Shown one piece after another: positions 10,812-22,836 of a DNA stretch of 64,000 bases. Within the stretch, counting starts at the first letter, position 1. Each line of letters opens with the position of its first letter. Made by a program: the position numbers and the translations under genes. The stretch spans positions 3,286,001 through 3,350,000 of the forward strand of contig JAETXT010000006.1 in assembly GCA_019188255.1 (NCBI GenBank). The letters run 5' to 3'. Under the pieces are notes generated by a model. That model had not been told where the DNA came from, did not search any database, and saw nothing but the letters and a program-made list of their open reading frames with translations. This stretch comes from Verticillium longisporum (lineage: Eukaryota > Ascomycota > Sordariomycetes > Glomerellales > Plectosphaerellaceae).

Positions 10812-12340
10812 ATGACGAAAGAACGGAAGGCGAACCGAATGTCATCCTCGGCTGACAAGCGCCGCAGCGCCGGCCCCGGCTCGCACATCCTCCGCACGGC
10901 CTCCACGCGCAGCGCCGCCAACCCGGTCGCTGGGAGCACCAAGGACGGCGCCGTCAACGCGGGCAACGCCGTCGGCGGCGGCAGCAGCAGCAGCAGCAGC
11001 AACAACAACATCATTGCCCCGCCGCCGAGGGCACAGCTCGGCGTGGCGAGCGTCGCGGGAGGGAGTCCCGTCCCGGGAGACGAGGGGCCGAAACCAGGAG
11101 ACGCCGGCTGTGGGGCCGCGACGCAGAAGGAGCGGGAGACACACGGCGGGACCAGTGGCAGTGGCAGTGGCACTGGCAGCAGCAGCACGAAGGAGGCGGA
11201 CGGGCAGCGCATCGCGCTCCTCGAGACCGAGCTCGCGGTCATGGAGGACGAGTTTGCGCGCGAGCTGGACCGGCTGAGCCGCAAGGAGAGCGAGACGGCA
11301 ACGTTCTGGCAGGGCCGCGTGGCGCGGGCGGAGGACAGGGCGAGGGCCGCGTGCGGCGAGATGGAGGCGCTGGAGGCGGAGTGCGTCGAGCTGCGGGCGC
11401 AGGTCCGGGGTTGAAGGAGTTCGTGAGCACGAGTACGAGGACGGATGGGCAAAGCGCCACGTCTGACGAGGTTTTTGGGGAAGGGGCCGCACGGCTGGGC
11501 AACGGACTACAGAACTGGGTCATTGTGCATTTCCGCAGGGCCAAGATTGGTGAGTTCTTGCCCTGACCGGTCCTCCTTGGCTTTGGGTCGCGTGACTGCT
11601 TGACTGACTGGTTGGTGAAGATTTTGGCAAAGCGAGCGAAGACGAGTTGGAGGAGCTGGCAGCCTTAGTCCCGATGTATGAGGAGTTGGCGGCCGCGGCG
11701 AAGGTGCACCTCCTCCAGTCGTTCGTGTCTCGCGTCCTGGTCGATATGGTCTTCGGGGCATACTTTGTTGGACTGTCCCCGGAGCAGGCTCGGCAGTTTC
11801 GCGACGTCGAGGAGACTCTGCGATCTTACAGCAAGTATCTTGACATCTCATGAGGTGTATGGCTGACTGTCTCCTCTCCTAGGTTCTGAAGAAGCTGTCA
11901 ACCAGTGGCGCTCCACAACGCTGACCCTGCTGCGCCGCGAAGCCGGGGACAAGATGCACAGCGAGACGGACGCCGCTACGGAACGAGTCATTGAGCGCAT
12001 CAACCGCGTCCTCGACGGCATCACCGACATCAAAACGACCGATGCACGAGATCAGGCCTTGAGGGCACTCATAGTCAGCGCCATTGACCTGGGCCGGTTG
12101 TTGGCCGTGCAGAAGGCAGTCTTTGGCGTCTTCATGCCGGAGATTGTGCCGCACCAGCAGACCATGTTTGACCCTGCAACCATGGAGGACGTTGGCGGTG
12201 AAGATGAGGAGACGCTATCCCAGCGGGACATATGCTGCGTCACCTTTCCAGGCATTATGAAGAGGGGCGATGAGACCGGGCGGATGTTGGCATACCGCAA
12301 CATCATTGCCAAAGCGACGGTGCTGTGCAGTCCTGAATGA
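10812..12340 (+). CDS. Uncharacterised coiled-coil fungal protein (one frameshift, probable GC-AG intron)
   Basis: Exons 10812-11549, 11621-11830, 11883-12340; 468 residues after correction. The N-terminus is low complexity with a Ser/Asn run (about residues 55-66), then a coiled coil (RIALLETELAVMEDEFAREL), then a conserved globular part (ARLGNGLQNWVIVHFRRAKI; ELAALVPMYEELAAAAKVHL; EEAVNQWRSTTLTLLRREAG) ending MEDVGGEDEETLSQRDICCV and IIAKATVLCSPE. I recognise this as a recurring conserved hypothetical of filamentous fungi but know no function. The G4 run at 11407-11410 lacks one base: adding G joins AQVRG to LKEFVSTSTR. The second intron (11831-11882) begins GCAAGT and ends CTCCTAG; no GT donor restores the frame. 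An alternative start is ATG 10839, or 10755 upstream. Confidence 0.72.
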
Positions 12341-12492
12341 CCGGCGTCAAGGGATGGAAGCGGGCGTATGAGCATTTACAGCGGCATCATCATAACAGAT
12401 TAAGTATGAGCGAGTGACCACGATGATAGGTGGGCCCAGCGGAAGTCCTGGCAAACGTGGTATACTCATCAGATCGTGATATTGCCGGGCAT

Positions 12493-13845
12493 TTACGCCT
12501 TCGCCCCAACTTCCAGAGCCTTTGTCCTTCCCAACCCCTCCTTCCCGTAGTAGTCCATCGGATATACCCCCTTGCCCCAGTCGTCCTTCACCTCCAAGGC
12601 GATCAAGGCCTCGTACGGCGTCAGCAGGGGTCTCGGAAAGGCATATCCCCAGTCGATGCTCAACCGTGGACACGCCACCTGCACCCAGCACTCAACGTCA
12701 GCCATCATGGCCAGCTTGCCGGGGAAGATCTCGCTCAGCAGCAAGTTGATCCACGGGATCCCTCGCTCCTTCAGCCTTGCCTCGATCAGCGCCATGGTGT
12801 GGGGGTTGCCCTGTCGTCCCAGCGAGCCCAGGATGAGACCCCAGCGCTTGGCGCCCTTGGCCGTCTTGATGGCGTCGCGCCTGAGCCCCTGCATCTCGTC
12901 GTGGCCGTACGTCTCGCGCGTCAGCTTGCGCGAGTAGGGATCGTAGCGGTACGCGGGGATGGAGGGGTTGTGAATCATGATGCTCTCGAGGTGGAAGCGG
13001 CCGTCGCCGAGATACAAGATCATGTCGACGGCGTCATCGTCTTTGAGGCGGGGCGAAGTACAGCCCAGGATCTCGCCTTTGCTGAGGGGCGCAATTTGGG
13101 GCACGAGCACGCGGAAGCCGGCCTTCTCAAGGGAGGACTTCACGCCGTGAATGGTGGCGTTGAACTGAATGGTTCCCACGACGGCCATGGTCTTGCCCGA
13201 GGCAAAGTTACGCTCCAGAGACGCGAGGAGGTGCTGGGTGTCGATGGAGATGTCGACAAAGACGTACAAGGTCTTGATCTTGGTGACATCAACGGGAATG
13301 AGGCAGCTGTGGGCGTAGTGCACAAGAAGATCACAGCCCAAGGCGCGGGCCGTGTAGTCATCGATGCAGCATGCGCCGTAGGTAACGTCACCCATGATGA
13401 GGGTCTCGATGCCAGGGCAGAACTCGGTAAGGATGTCGGAGATGGTGGTGGCGAAGAGTAGGAGACCCTCGGGCATCTGTAGGGCAATCTTCTTGGCGCC
13501 CGAGGTTCGAATACGATGCACAGTCTTGTGAATCTCGAAGCTATAGTTGGAAGGGAGGAGAGCGATGGCGTCGTTGAGGGCGGAATCCTTGAGGATCTCG
13601 GGGGGGACCTGATTCAGTAGACGGGGCCCACGCCGGGGCTTGGCCACTTGTATTGAGCCCGAGTCTTCGATCGAGGCTTCTGTCGATGAAGCATTCTTGG
13701 CTGCAGCCTCGGCGGCTGTCCTGCGACCGACGAACCGCTTCTTGGGTTGTTTGACCACAGGTGCCTCGTCTTCTGCTCGCTGCCGTTGAGATTCTTCAAT
13801 GTCGGCGGCGATGCCGAGATCTGTCAACGCCCGGTCTTCTTCCAT
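12493..13845 (-). CDS. DPH1: 2-(3-amino-3-carboxypropyl)histidine synthase subunit 1 (diphthamide biosynthesis)
   Basis: Single exon, 450 residues. With Dph2 it forms the non-canonical radical-SAM enzyme that transfers the 3-amino-3-carboxypropyl group of SAM to the eEF2 histidine, the first step of diphthamide synthesis (known for the family). The three 4Fe-4S ligand cysteines are in place: Cys159 ([12 protein letters not shown]), Cys262 (EILGCTSP) and Cys392 ([11 protein letters not shown]). Other family blocks are [12 protein letters not shown] and [11 protein letters not shown]. The N-terminal 75 residues are charged and variable, with KKRFVGRR. Convergent with the preceding gene, with only about 150 bp between stops. 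No frame damage. Confidence 0.95.
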   Translation of the reverse strand: MEEDRALTDLGIAADIEESQRQRAEDEAPVVKQPKKRFVGRRTAAEAAAKNASSTEASIEDSGSIQVAKPRRGPRLLNQVPPEILKDSALNDAIALLPSNYSFEIHKTVHRIRTSGAKKIALQMPEGLLLFATTISDILTEFCPGIETLIMGDVTYGACCIDDYTARALGCDLLVHYAHSCLIPVDVTKIKTLYVFVDISIDTQHLLASLERNFASGKTMAVVGTIQFNATIHGVKSSLEKAGFRVLVPQIAPLSKGEILGCTSPRLKDDDAVDMILYLGDGRFHLESIMIHNPSIPAYRYDPYSRKLTRETYGHDEMQGLRRDAIKTAKGAKRWGLILGSLGRQGNPHTMALIEARLKERGIPWINLLLSEIFPGKLAMMADVECWVQVACPRLSIDWGYAFPRPLLTPYEALIALEVKDDWGKGVYPMDYYGKEGLGRTKALEVGAKA

Positions 13846-14844
13846 ATTTAAGCAAGGCCTCCAGTCCAGTTGAGTTTAGATCCTGCCAATGATGATAACT
13901 TCTCCCGTACTATCCAGGACGGTGAACGGGTATCGAAGACGTGGAGCGCCACTGGGTATGGCACTTATACTGCTGATGAGTCGAGTGAGAGGAGATTTGT
14001 TGCCCCGCGGCAGTCCAGGGCTTTTGTGTATGGCTTAGATGAAAATTTGGAGGGGCATATCAGGCCTCGATATATGCACGTTGGAGGCACCTCGCCTATC
14101 GTCATGATGCCACACGTACCCTTGTATCGAGTGGTCAAAAGATCCGCTAAGGTAATGTGCGCCAAGGCACGATCAGCTCAGCTCTTCACAGCGGCTCTAG
14201 CCTAGGCCACTCAACCGTCAGCACTCCCCAGGGATCCTCTCAGGCTGACAGGGCTGATCCTGCTGCCTCGTGCAAAGTGCCTTACGGGGACCTGTAGTGG
14301 GGACGGAGAGTGCTGAGCCTGAATGCCAGTGGTCAACGTGGGTGGGTGCAGCCTTCCCTCTTCCCCCCTCCTCTTATGTCTTGTCTTAGCCTGAAGCTCT
14401 TGAAGGAACGTCTGCCAGGAACCCGTCCAGCCATCGCCAGGCAGCAGAATAAGAGAGTAGCAACAGCTCGCGACGGCCTACCCACCTCTTTCGTCACTAG
14501 GCGAGGCCTCCTCGGCCGATTTCTTGACCTGGGACACCTCCCCATCCGTCTTCTACCCTGTCCTCGTTGTTCCTGATCTTGTACCTCTTCTTCGTCTGCC
14601 CTGCATCGTGCATCCTTGTACCTGCAATAACCCCGCGATTCGCACTACGGCAAAACCCGTCTGGCCTCATCTCTCATCTGGCCTCATCACGTCGGTCAAA
14701 CCCAAATCGCAGCATCGACACAACCGACGCGACAAATCCTGGCCTACAACACTGCATCGCGCGACTACAATAACTCGACCTCTCAGACCTCCAGATTATG
14801 GTGTGGTCCAGGTAGTCGAATTCGAGCGTTCGGCCTCCGCCATC
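13846..14844. promoter_or_regulatory. Divergent spacer between DPH1 and the HSPA12-like gene
   Basis: About 1 kb between two divergent start codons. The stretch 14340-14840 is C/T-rich on the plus strand and looks like the 5' leader of the Hsp70-like gene. No coding sequence recognised. Confidence 0.4.
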
Positions 14845-17024
14845 ATGAGTCTCAATCTCCCCATTCGAACGAGCTCCAGCAGTCAGCGAAACCAGGCCAG
14901 CAGAAACTACTTTACGAACTATACCCCACCCTCTTCGACCGAGGCCATCAATGGCCCCGTGAGAGAGCCTGCGAGGGAGCTTCTTCCTCCTGCTGACCGT
15001 CTCATCGTTGGCGTGGACTTTGGCACCACTTTCTCAGGGTGAGTCTCGCTATGGTTGCGCGCCCACACGGCCATCCTTCGACGGACATGCTTATGAAGGC
15101 GCGTGGCTGCGAGCCCTCGCTAACGCTCATCGCAGAGTCGCCGCAGTCTACACTGGTACCCCCGATGACATTGAGATCATCAAGACATGGCCAGGAGGCA
15201 ACGGCATCACCTCCGACAAGGTGCCCACCGAGATCGCCTACACGTTTCCCTCTACTCCAACCTCGCCTTCCGTGTCATCCTCGTCGACTCCCACGCCAGC
15301 ATCAGGCCCAGGTCAGACGCCAGCATCTCAGTCAGGCTCCGGCGGTGAGGGGAATCCGACAATCAAATGGGGTTTCCAGTTCCGCCCCGAGGAGTCGCGC
15401 CTCCGTTGCATCAAGCTCTTCCTCGATCGGTCTCAGAAGCTTCCCTTCTACGTCTCCCCCTCGACACGGCCGCACAGCTGCGCAGCTATGACAAGACTGT
15501 CATCGATGCTGTGAGCGACTATCTCACACAGATCTACGCCCACACCATGGACACCCTGACGAGGCGCTATGGCGAGTCCTTCATGGCCTCGACCAAGGTC
15601 GATTGGGTGCTCACCTGCCCCGCTGTCTGGTCCGACGCGGCAAAGAACACGACGCTGCAGGCCGCTGAGCGGGCCGGTATGGGCGAGAAGTCCGAGATCC
15701 AGATGATCAGCGAACCCGAAGCGGCGGCAGTTTACACGCTCAAGGCCATCCAGCCGAACCACCTGAATGTGAATGACAATTTTATTGTTTGCGATGCTGG
15801 TGGCGGAACCGTCGAGTAAGTCTTTTGCGATGCGTGGAAGGTCAAAATCTGACGTGTACGTAGTCTCATTGCCTACAAGATCATGTCTCTGAACCCGCTT
15901 CAGGTCGAAGAGTCGGCTGTCGGAACGGGTGGTCTATGTGGTAGCGCTTTTCTGAATTACAGATTCGAAGAACACGTTCGCAATCGCATCGGACACCGTT
16001 TCGATGAGATGAAGGTCAAGAAGGGGAAAACTTGGCAGATGGGACTGCGCTACTTTGAGGAGTTTGTCAAGCGCAACTTCAACGAAGACGAGCACCATGA
16101 AGTCAACGTACCGTGAGTGGCGCTCCCCCCAACAGAGTTGAGCACTCTCTGATCCATCGCAGCTTTCCCGGTCTCCCCGACGACGAAGAAGCAGGCCTCG
16201 ATTGCGGCTTCCTCGTCATGACGGCCGAACAGGTCAAGGACATCTTCGAGCCAGTTGTCAAGGAAGTGTGTGACCTCGTCCAGGGCCAGGTTCGCGACCT
16301 TCGCTCCAAGGGCGGTATCGTCTCCGGCATCATCCTTGTCGGCGGCTTTGGCCAGAGCGATTATCTATACCGTCGTCTCAAGACGCATTTCGCGAGCGCT
16401 GCCCCGCCCCCCTACACCGAACGCCCGACACACGCCACGGCCACGGCCCTCACCGAGGCTGGCTCCATCGAGGTCATGCAACCCGTCTACGCCTGGACAG
16501 CCGTTGTACGAGGCGCCGTCCTCCGTGGTCTTGAGGGCAGCATGGTCATATCGCGCAAGGCCCGCATGCACTACGGCACCTCGTATGCCACAGTCTATGA
16601 CGACGAAAAGCACTCCGTCAGCGAGCGCTACTGGTCACCTTTGTGGGAACGCTGGATGGTCTCCGATCGCATGCAGTGGCACATTGCCAAGGGCGAGGCC
16701 ATCTCACCTGTGTCTCCCATTGCTTTTCACTACACGCGCAACTTCCGCCCTGGACAAAGCCTTGTTGTCACGGACGATCTCATCGCGTGCGAGGCTGATG
16801 AGCCGCCGGTCGCTTACGGGCGGGATCTCGTCAACGTGTGTACACTAACGACGGACCTCAACGCCGTGCCGCGAAGCTTATTCACGAGGCTGACAACGAC
16901 GAGGGGTGTCGAGTTTGACAACCTCGACTTCACGCTAGAAATGATAGTCGACAGCGCAGGTCTCGGTTTCGAGCTCAAGGTCGATGGCGTCCGATATGGA
17001 CGTGTAGAGGCAGATTTCCACTGA
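14845..17024 (+). CDS. Hsp70-fold ATPase-like protein, HSPA12-type (one apparent frameshift)
   Basis: Exons 14845-15038, 15136-15815, 15864-16112, 16163-17024; 661 residues after correction. It carries the actin/Hsp70 ATPase signatures: phosphate 1 (VGVDFGTTFSGVAAVY), phosphate 2 (FIVCDAGGGTVDLIAY) and adenosine (GIILVGGFGQSDYLYRRL), plus MISEPEAAAVYTLKA. After residue 470 it does not resemble the Hsp70 peptide-binding domain, as in animal HSPA12 and its many fungal relatives, whose clients are unknown. The frame breaks in the C5 run at 15456-15460; one added C joins LPFYVSP to LDTAAQLRSYDK. Introns of 97, 48 and 50 nt have GTGAGT/GTAAGT donors. A Ser/Thr/Pro/Gly insert (about 105-140) sits within the ATPase domain. 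Confidence 0.85.
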
Positions 17025-18626
17025 ATGCAAGGGTAAAGAGAGACGGGGAGGAACCATATATACGCTGTTGGAAGGAAGATCTGCTTTGAGACCATGATAG
17101 CGTCGTACGTAGGCATTTGATGGAGTTGCCTGGAGGCTTACTGCCTTACTATGATATCATGAATGAGAATATACTTCTTTTAACGCTCACTTTGGGCTTC
17201 TCGACTGATATGTCACTGGAGTTTGAATACTTGCTGACTCTTTCTATCCTGCCTTGGGAAGTTGCTGCCCTTTCTCTTCCAGCCTCTTGTAAGTTGAACC
17301 AGTTTCTGGGCGCTGCTTTGGATGACTGTCTGCTGTAGCAATTCACGGCGGCTTTCATGCACAATGATCCACTGACGATAACTAGCTAGGGAGCCTTTGA
17401 AACCCTAATCTATCTTCGCAGTGGACGTGGCTTCTCAGTACTTTCATCTTCTCAAGTATGGTCCACATGGTGGTTTGGTTGAGACTCGTCCTGGTAGCCA
17501 TTGTGCGGGTCATACATCAAGGCTTTGCTGACCACAAAAAGCGGCTCGACTATGACCGGACAGCTTGCTCTCAGCCATGGACGACTCAAAACAGAACGGC
17601 TGTAAGTTAATACCTTGTAATTTGTTTCAGCTGACCACATGAGTTGAAAGCTCTTCCACAAAAATAGACACTGTGGCCCGGCTTCCCGAGAGAGGCCATG
17701 TGATGTATGCACTCCAGACGGCACTGGAGGGAGGCTCACCCACCGCACGCTGGAAATAATGAATGAAGATTACTGGCCAAGAAAGCGGTGAGTGGATGGA
17801 CAAGAGATATCACACAAAGTCAATTGACCCTGATATTTGTGCCAGTATATTGCTCTACCGTCTGAGCTCCTTGTCCACTTCGGGAGAGGCTATGAAGCGA
17901 CCTAAAAAGCCAACAGAATAGGCTTGTAGCCAAGCCATAACTCCAGAGCGAATCAAGACCATGTTACACTGGTTACACGGACAATATTTAAAGCCTGATG
18001 TATAAGCCAGAGACTGAACAGCGGGGACGTACATAAGTATGCCTGGCCCCCGCGTGGCTGTCGCGGGGGTGGTTCCAGTCTCGTGGGTTGGAGCTGGAAT
18101 CTGTTCGAGACCTCTTCACGTGATGAGAAGGCTGTATTCGCGGGAAAGACCCACAGGTGCAGAACCGGCATACGACCCGCACGCATCCTAGTAGGCCCGC
18201 CACAATTGTCCTGAGTTAACCATTGGCGATTTGCAAACGGACGTCGGCCCCACCGAAGCACCAGGCCCCCCACCTTCAGTCGTTCGTGGCCCAGCAACCC
18301 AAGCTCCCTTGCTCGGTGCCTAGGTACCTACTTGTAGGTCGAGGCGGTCAGACTTTTCATCGCCTTTCTGGAAGCGTCCACCAAGGAACGTAAAAGACAA
18401 TGGCACAACAGAATCTCACAAAAAAAAAACGCCTGCGCAGTGAATGCAGAAGCTTAATGCAACGAACAAGCCGGGACATGGCCGTAGGGAAACAAGGGCA
18501 GAAAAAAATAACAATTCACTAACTGTAGAATGCACCAGAAGCACCAAGAGAGCGCCAAATGATATCACCCAGTCTGAGATTTCAATGAGGGGCTGCTAAA
18601 GTTGGGCTGATGACGATGGCGGGGTT

Positions 18627-18636
18627 GGAATGTTCA
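18627..18636. promoter_or_regulatory. Candidate heat-shock element nGAAnnTTCn
   Basis: gGAAtgTTCa, a perfect head-to-head pair of HSE pentamers about 530 bp upstream of the HSP70 start. Only two modules are perfect, so HSF1 binding is an inference from position and motif. Confidence 0.35.
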
Positions 18637-18896
18637 TGTCAAGGTACTTTGATTTTGCGTGCAGGGAGTAGGAAATGAATGTACCAGCTGTAGTACCCCG
18701 CCTGAGCCACCATGATGTCAAGGGAAGCTCGCACTGAGCTTCAGAATTGGTCCACAGGTGCTGGAAGTGTCCAGCATTACCAGGACAATGTCAGAGAATT
18801 CCAAAATATCGCCTCAATGTGCTCCGTAGTCTCCGCAATATGACACAAATCCCTGTGACAGTTTTCTGGGCCTAAAATCGGGGAGAAAGAGGGCAG

Positions 18897-18906
18897 TTTC
18901 CTGAAG
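18897..18906. promoter_or_regulatory. Candidate heat-shock element nTTCnnGAAn
   Basis: tTTCctGAAg, a perfect tail-to-tail HSE pair about 260 bp upstream of the HSP70 ATG, with a further GAA at 18913-18915. The distance is typical of fungal HSP70 promoters. Confidence 0.4.
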
Positions 18907-19161
18907 CTGCTCGAATGCGCATTGGTGGGGCAACCTTGGAAGTAGAAAGAACGCTGTGGAAGGTTGGGCGCTGCACCCGAAACTTTTAAATCCTCGACGC
19001 TGCCAACCGCTACACTTACCCTGACCACTTTTCATCAACAACACAAGCAACCACTCAACCAACTTCCTCTTTCCTCCATTCCACCTTCTGAATCAGCCTT
19101 TTTCTTGTTCCTTGATACCCAACCCCTTCTCTACATCCCGCACATATTCACAACCGCAGCC

Positions 19162-21297
<2,136 letters not shown>

Positions 21298-21696
21298 ATT
21301 GATACCCTAAGCACTTTCATTTCCTAGAGTGGTCACGCGACGGATCTCACGGCACGGACGAAGTTGGGGTTTCATGACTAGACATTGCTTTCTGCGTTTT
21401 CACGATTACGACTACGGAAAAAGCACGGTTCTCAGTTTGGTTGTACTTTAATGAATCTCGGTGTTGCCATATGCAACCCAATACAAGGAGTTAAAACACA
21501 TAACTGCTTTTGACTACTGCGTGCATGCTCTGATAACGCGAATAGTGCCATTCCCTTTGGTGCAATAGCTTTCACGCTTCCATACACCATGGTTTGGGCC
21601 AATGAATAATCAGAGAAGAGACATCCGTGTATATCATTAAATTTCTGTCGTGACCCAGGCTAATAATTCGCAGCACTGTATGGTCGACTCTCCCAA
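21298..21696. terminator. Shared 3' region of convergent HSP70 and EMI1-like genes
   Basis: About 400 bp between two converging stop codons, AT-richer than its neighbours, holding both 3' UTRs. No precise poly(A) site can be fixed from sequence alone. Confidence 0.4.
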
Positions 21697-22431
21697 CTAG
21701 ACCTTAGCACCCTCATCAATTCCCAGCTGCCGTCTAATCTTCCTTCGCCTGTCCATCTCCGCCTGTTGCCATTCTTCGTCACTGACCTTGGCATCCTCTA
21801 GTGTTGTAGAGAAAGCCGTCTCGGGCGCGAGCCTTGTCGGTCTCGCCTTCCACACATCCTCACTACTGGGCTTGCCGGCGCCATATTTCTCGTGCTCCTT
21901 CTTCCGATAATGCTCTCGGATCGCTTCTTCCTTCAGCTTGCCGGTGTACCCTTTGACACGCATGCAGAACCAGAAGTCATCCCAGCTCTCGCTGCACGAG
22001 CGCATTGAGCCCTCGCGGTAAATGGCGTTCCACTGCCCGCCGATCGACTGGCAGTGGAAGGCCATGTCGAACGCCTGGCGACAAGACATTTCTGACGGTA
22101 GGAGAGATTCAGCCACGGGGTCGAGCTTGGGGGCTGGCGCTGCGGCGTTGCCCGTCTCTACTTGTGATGGCGAGGTGGCTGAAGACTTCAGTGTGAACCA
22201 GGAGGAGGACGCTGTCGGCTGTGTTTCGGCCTTCGTTGATTGCTCGGGAGCTGTTGGCTCTGACTCCCTTTCCGCCTTGAACAGATCGAGGAATTTCTGG
22301 ATCTCGGGGTCAACATCGCTGCTGGCAGTTTCCGTTGAGGCTGGAGCAGCCGTTTTCGAGGCGCTCGTCGCGTTATCTGTTGGAGGAGTAGGAGTTTTCG
22401 GAGGGGATGGTGTTGCCCATAGCCAGCCCAT
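21697..22431 (-). CDS. EMI1-like twin Cx9C protein (DUF3128 family)
   Basis: Single exon, 244 residues. The Pro/Ser/Thr-rich N-terminus is followed by a conserved block with exact twin Cx9C spacing: Cys117-Cys127 (CRQAFDMAFHC) and Cys146-Cys156 (CSESWDDFWFC), as in yeast Emi1 and other DUF3128 proteins. Then come a charged helix (EEAIREHYRKKEHEKYGAGK) and EDVWKARPTRLAPETAF. Twin Cx9C proteins are oxidised by the Mia40 relay in the mitochondrial intermembrane space; Emi1 is needed for full induction of early meiotic genes in yeast, probably indirectly. The localisation is inferred from the cysteine motif. Divergent from YME2, another mitochondrial gene, with about 405 bp between starts. Confidence 0.85.
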   Translation of the reverse strand: MGWLWATPSPPKTPTPPTDNATSASKTAAPASTETASSDVDPEIQKFLDLFKAERESEPTAPEQSTKAETQPTASSSWFTLKSSATSPSQVETGNAAAPAPKLDPVAESLLPSEMSCRQAFDMAFHCQSIGGQWNAIYREGSMRSCSESWDDFWFCMRVKGYTGKLKEEAIREHYRKKEHEKYGAGKPSSEDVWKARPTRLAPETAFSTTLEDAKVSDEEWQQAEMDRRRKIRRQLGIDEGAKV

Positions 22432-22836
22432 GTTGATTGATGGTTAATGTTGGTTATGCAGATACGATGACTTGTAGTGCAATGGATTGTACGGGAGATA
22501 GGTGTAGCTCCTTGTACGTCGAAAGAGGGGTAAAGCGTATCACAGAGTCTCGTGGTCACGAATGTGAACCCTCCAACTCAAGATCACGGATTGGACGACA
22601 TGACTCTTGGCATGCAGCACAGATGCACGGGGCGGATTAACTCCGGGACCCGCTTGGAAGCTGTGGTGGGGGCTGCCCGCGACCGTGGGATAGCCGATGA
22701 CCTCATTCACATGAATGATCCGAGGAGCTAAGCTGAGCGCGTTCGCGTTGCCAATTTGCGAGCGTTTCCAGCTCCCCCAGGACATGCGTCTTCAACCTCG
22801 ATCTGTGTGGTATGATGTCCAGCAACCCAATACGAA
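22432..22836. promoter_or_regulatory. Compact divergent promoter of two mitochondrial genes (EMI1-like and YME2)
   Basis: 405 bp separate the two ATGs, so both promoters and both 5' UTRs must fit here. No specific factor site can be named with confidence. Confidence 0.5.

Larger units (their letters stand above)
17025..19161. promoter_or_regulatory. 2.1-kb spacer and HSP70 promoter
   Basis: No gene recognised. Includes the palindrome TAGGTACCTA at 18321-18330, an A-run at about 18419-18429, two candidate heat-shock elements (listed separately) and a TTTTAAAT stretch near 18987-18994, about 170 bp before the HSP70 ATG, that could act as a TATA-like element. Confidence 0.4.

Noticed and set aside
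12430..13461. 343-codon open frame antisense to DPH1
   Set aside because: No domain content; DPH1 on the opposite strand has all Fe-S cysteines.
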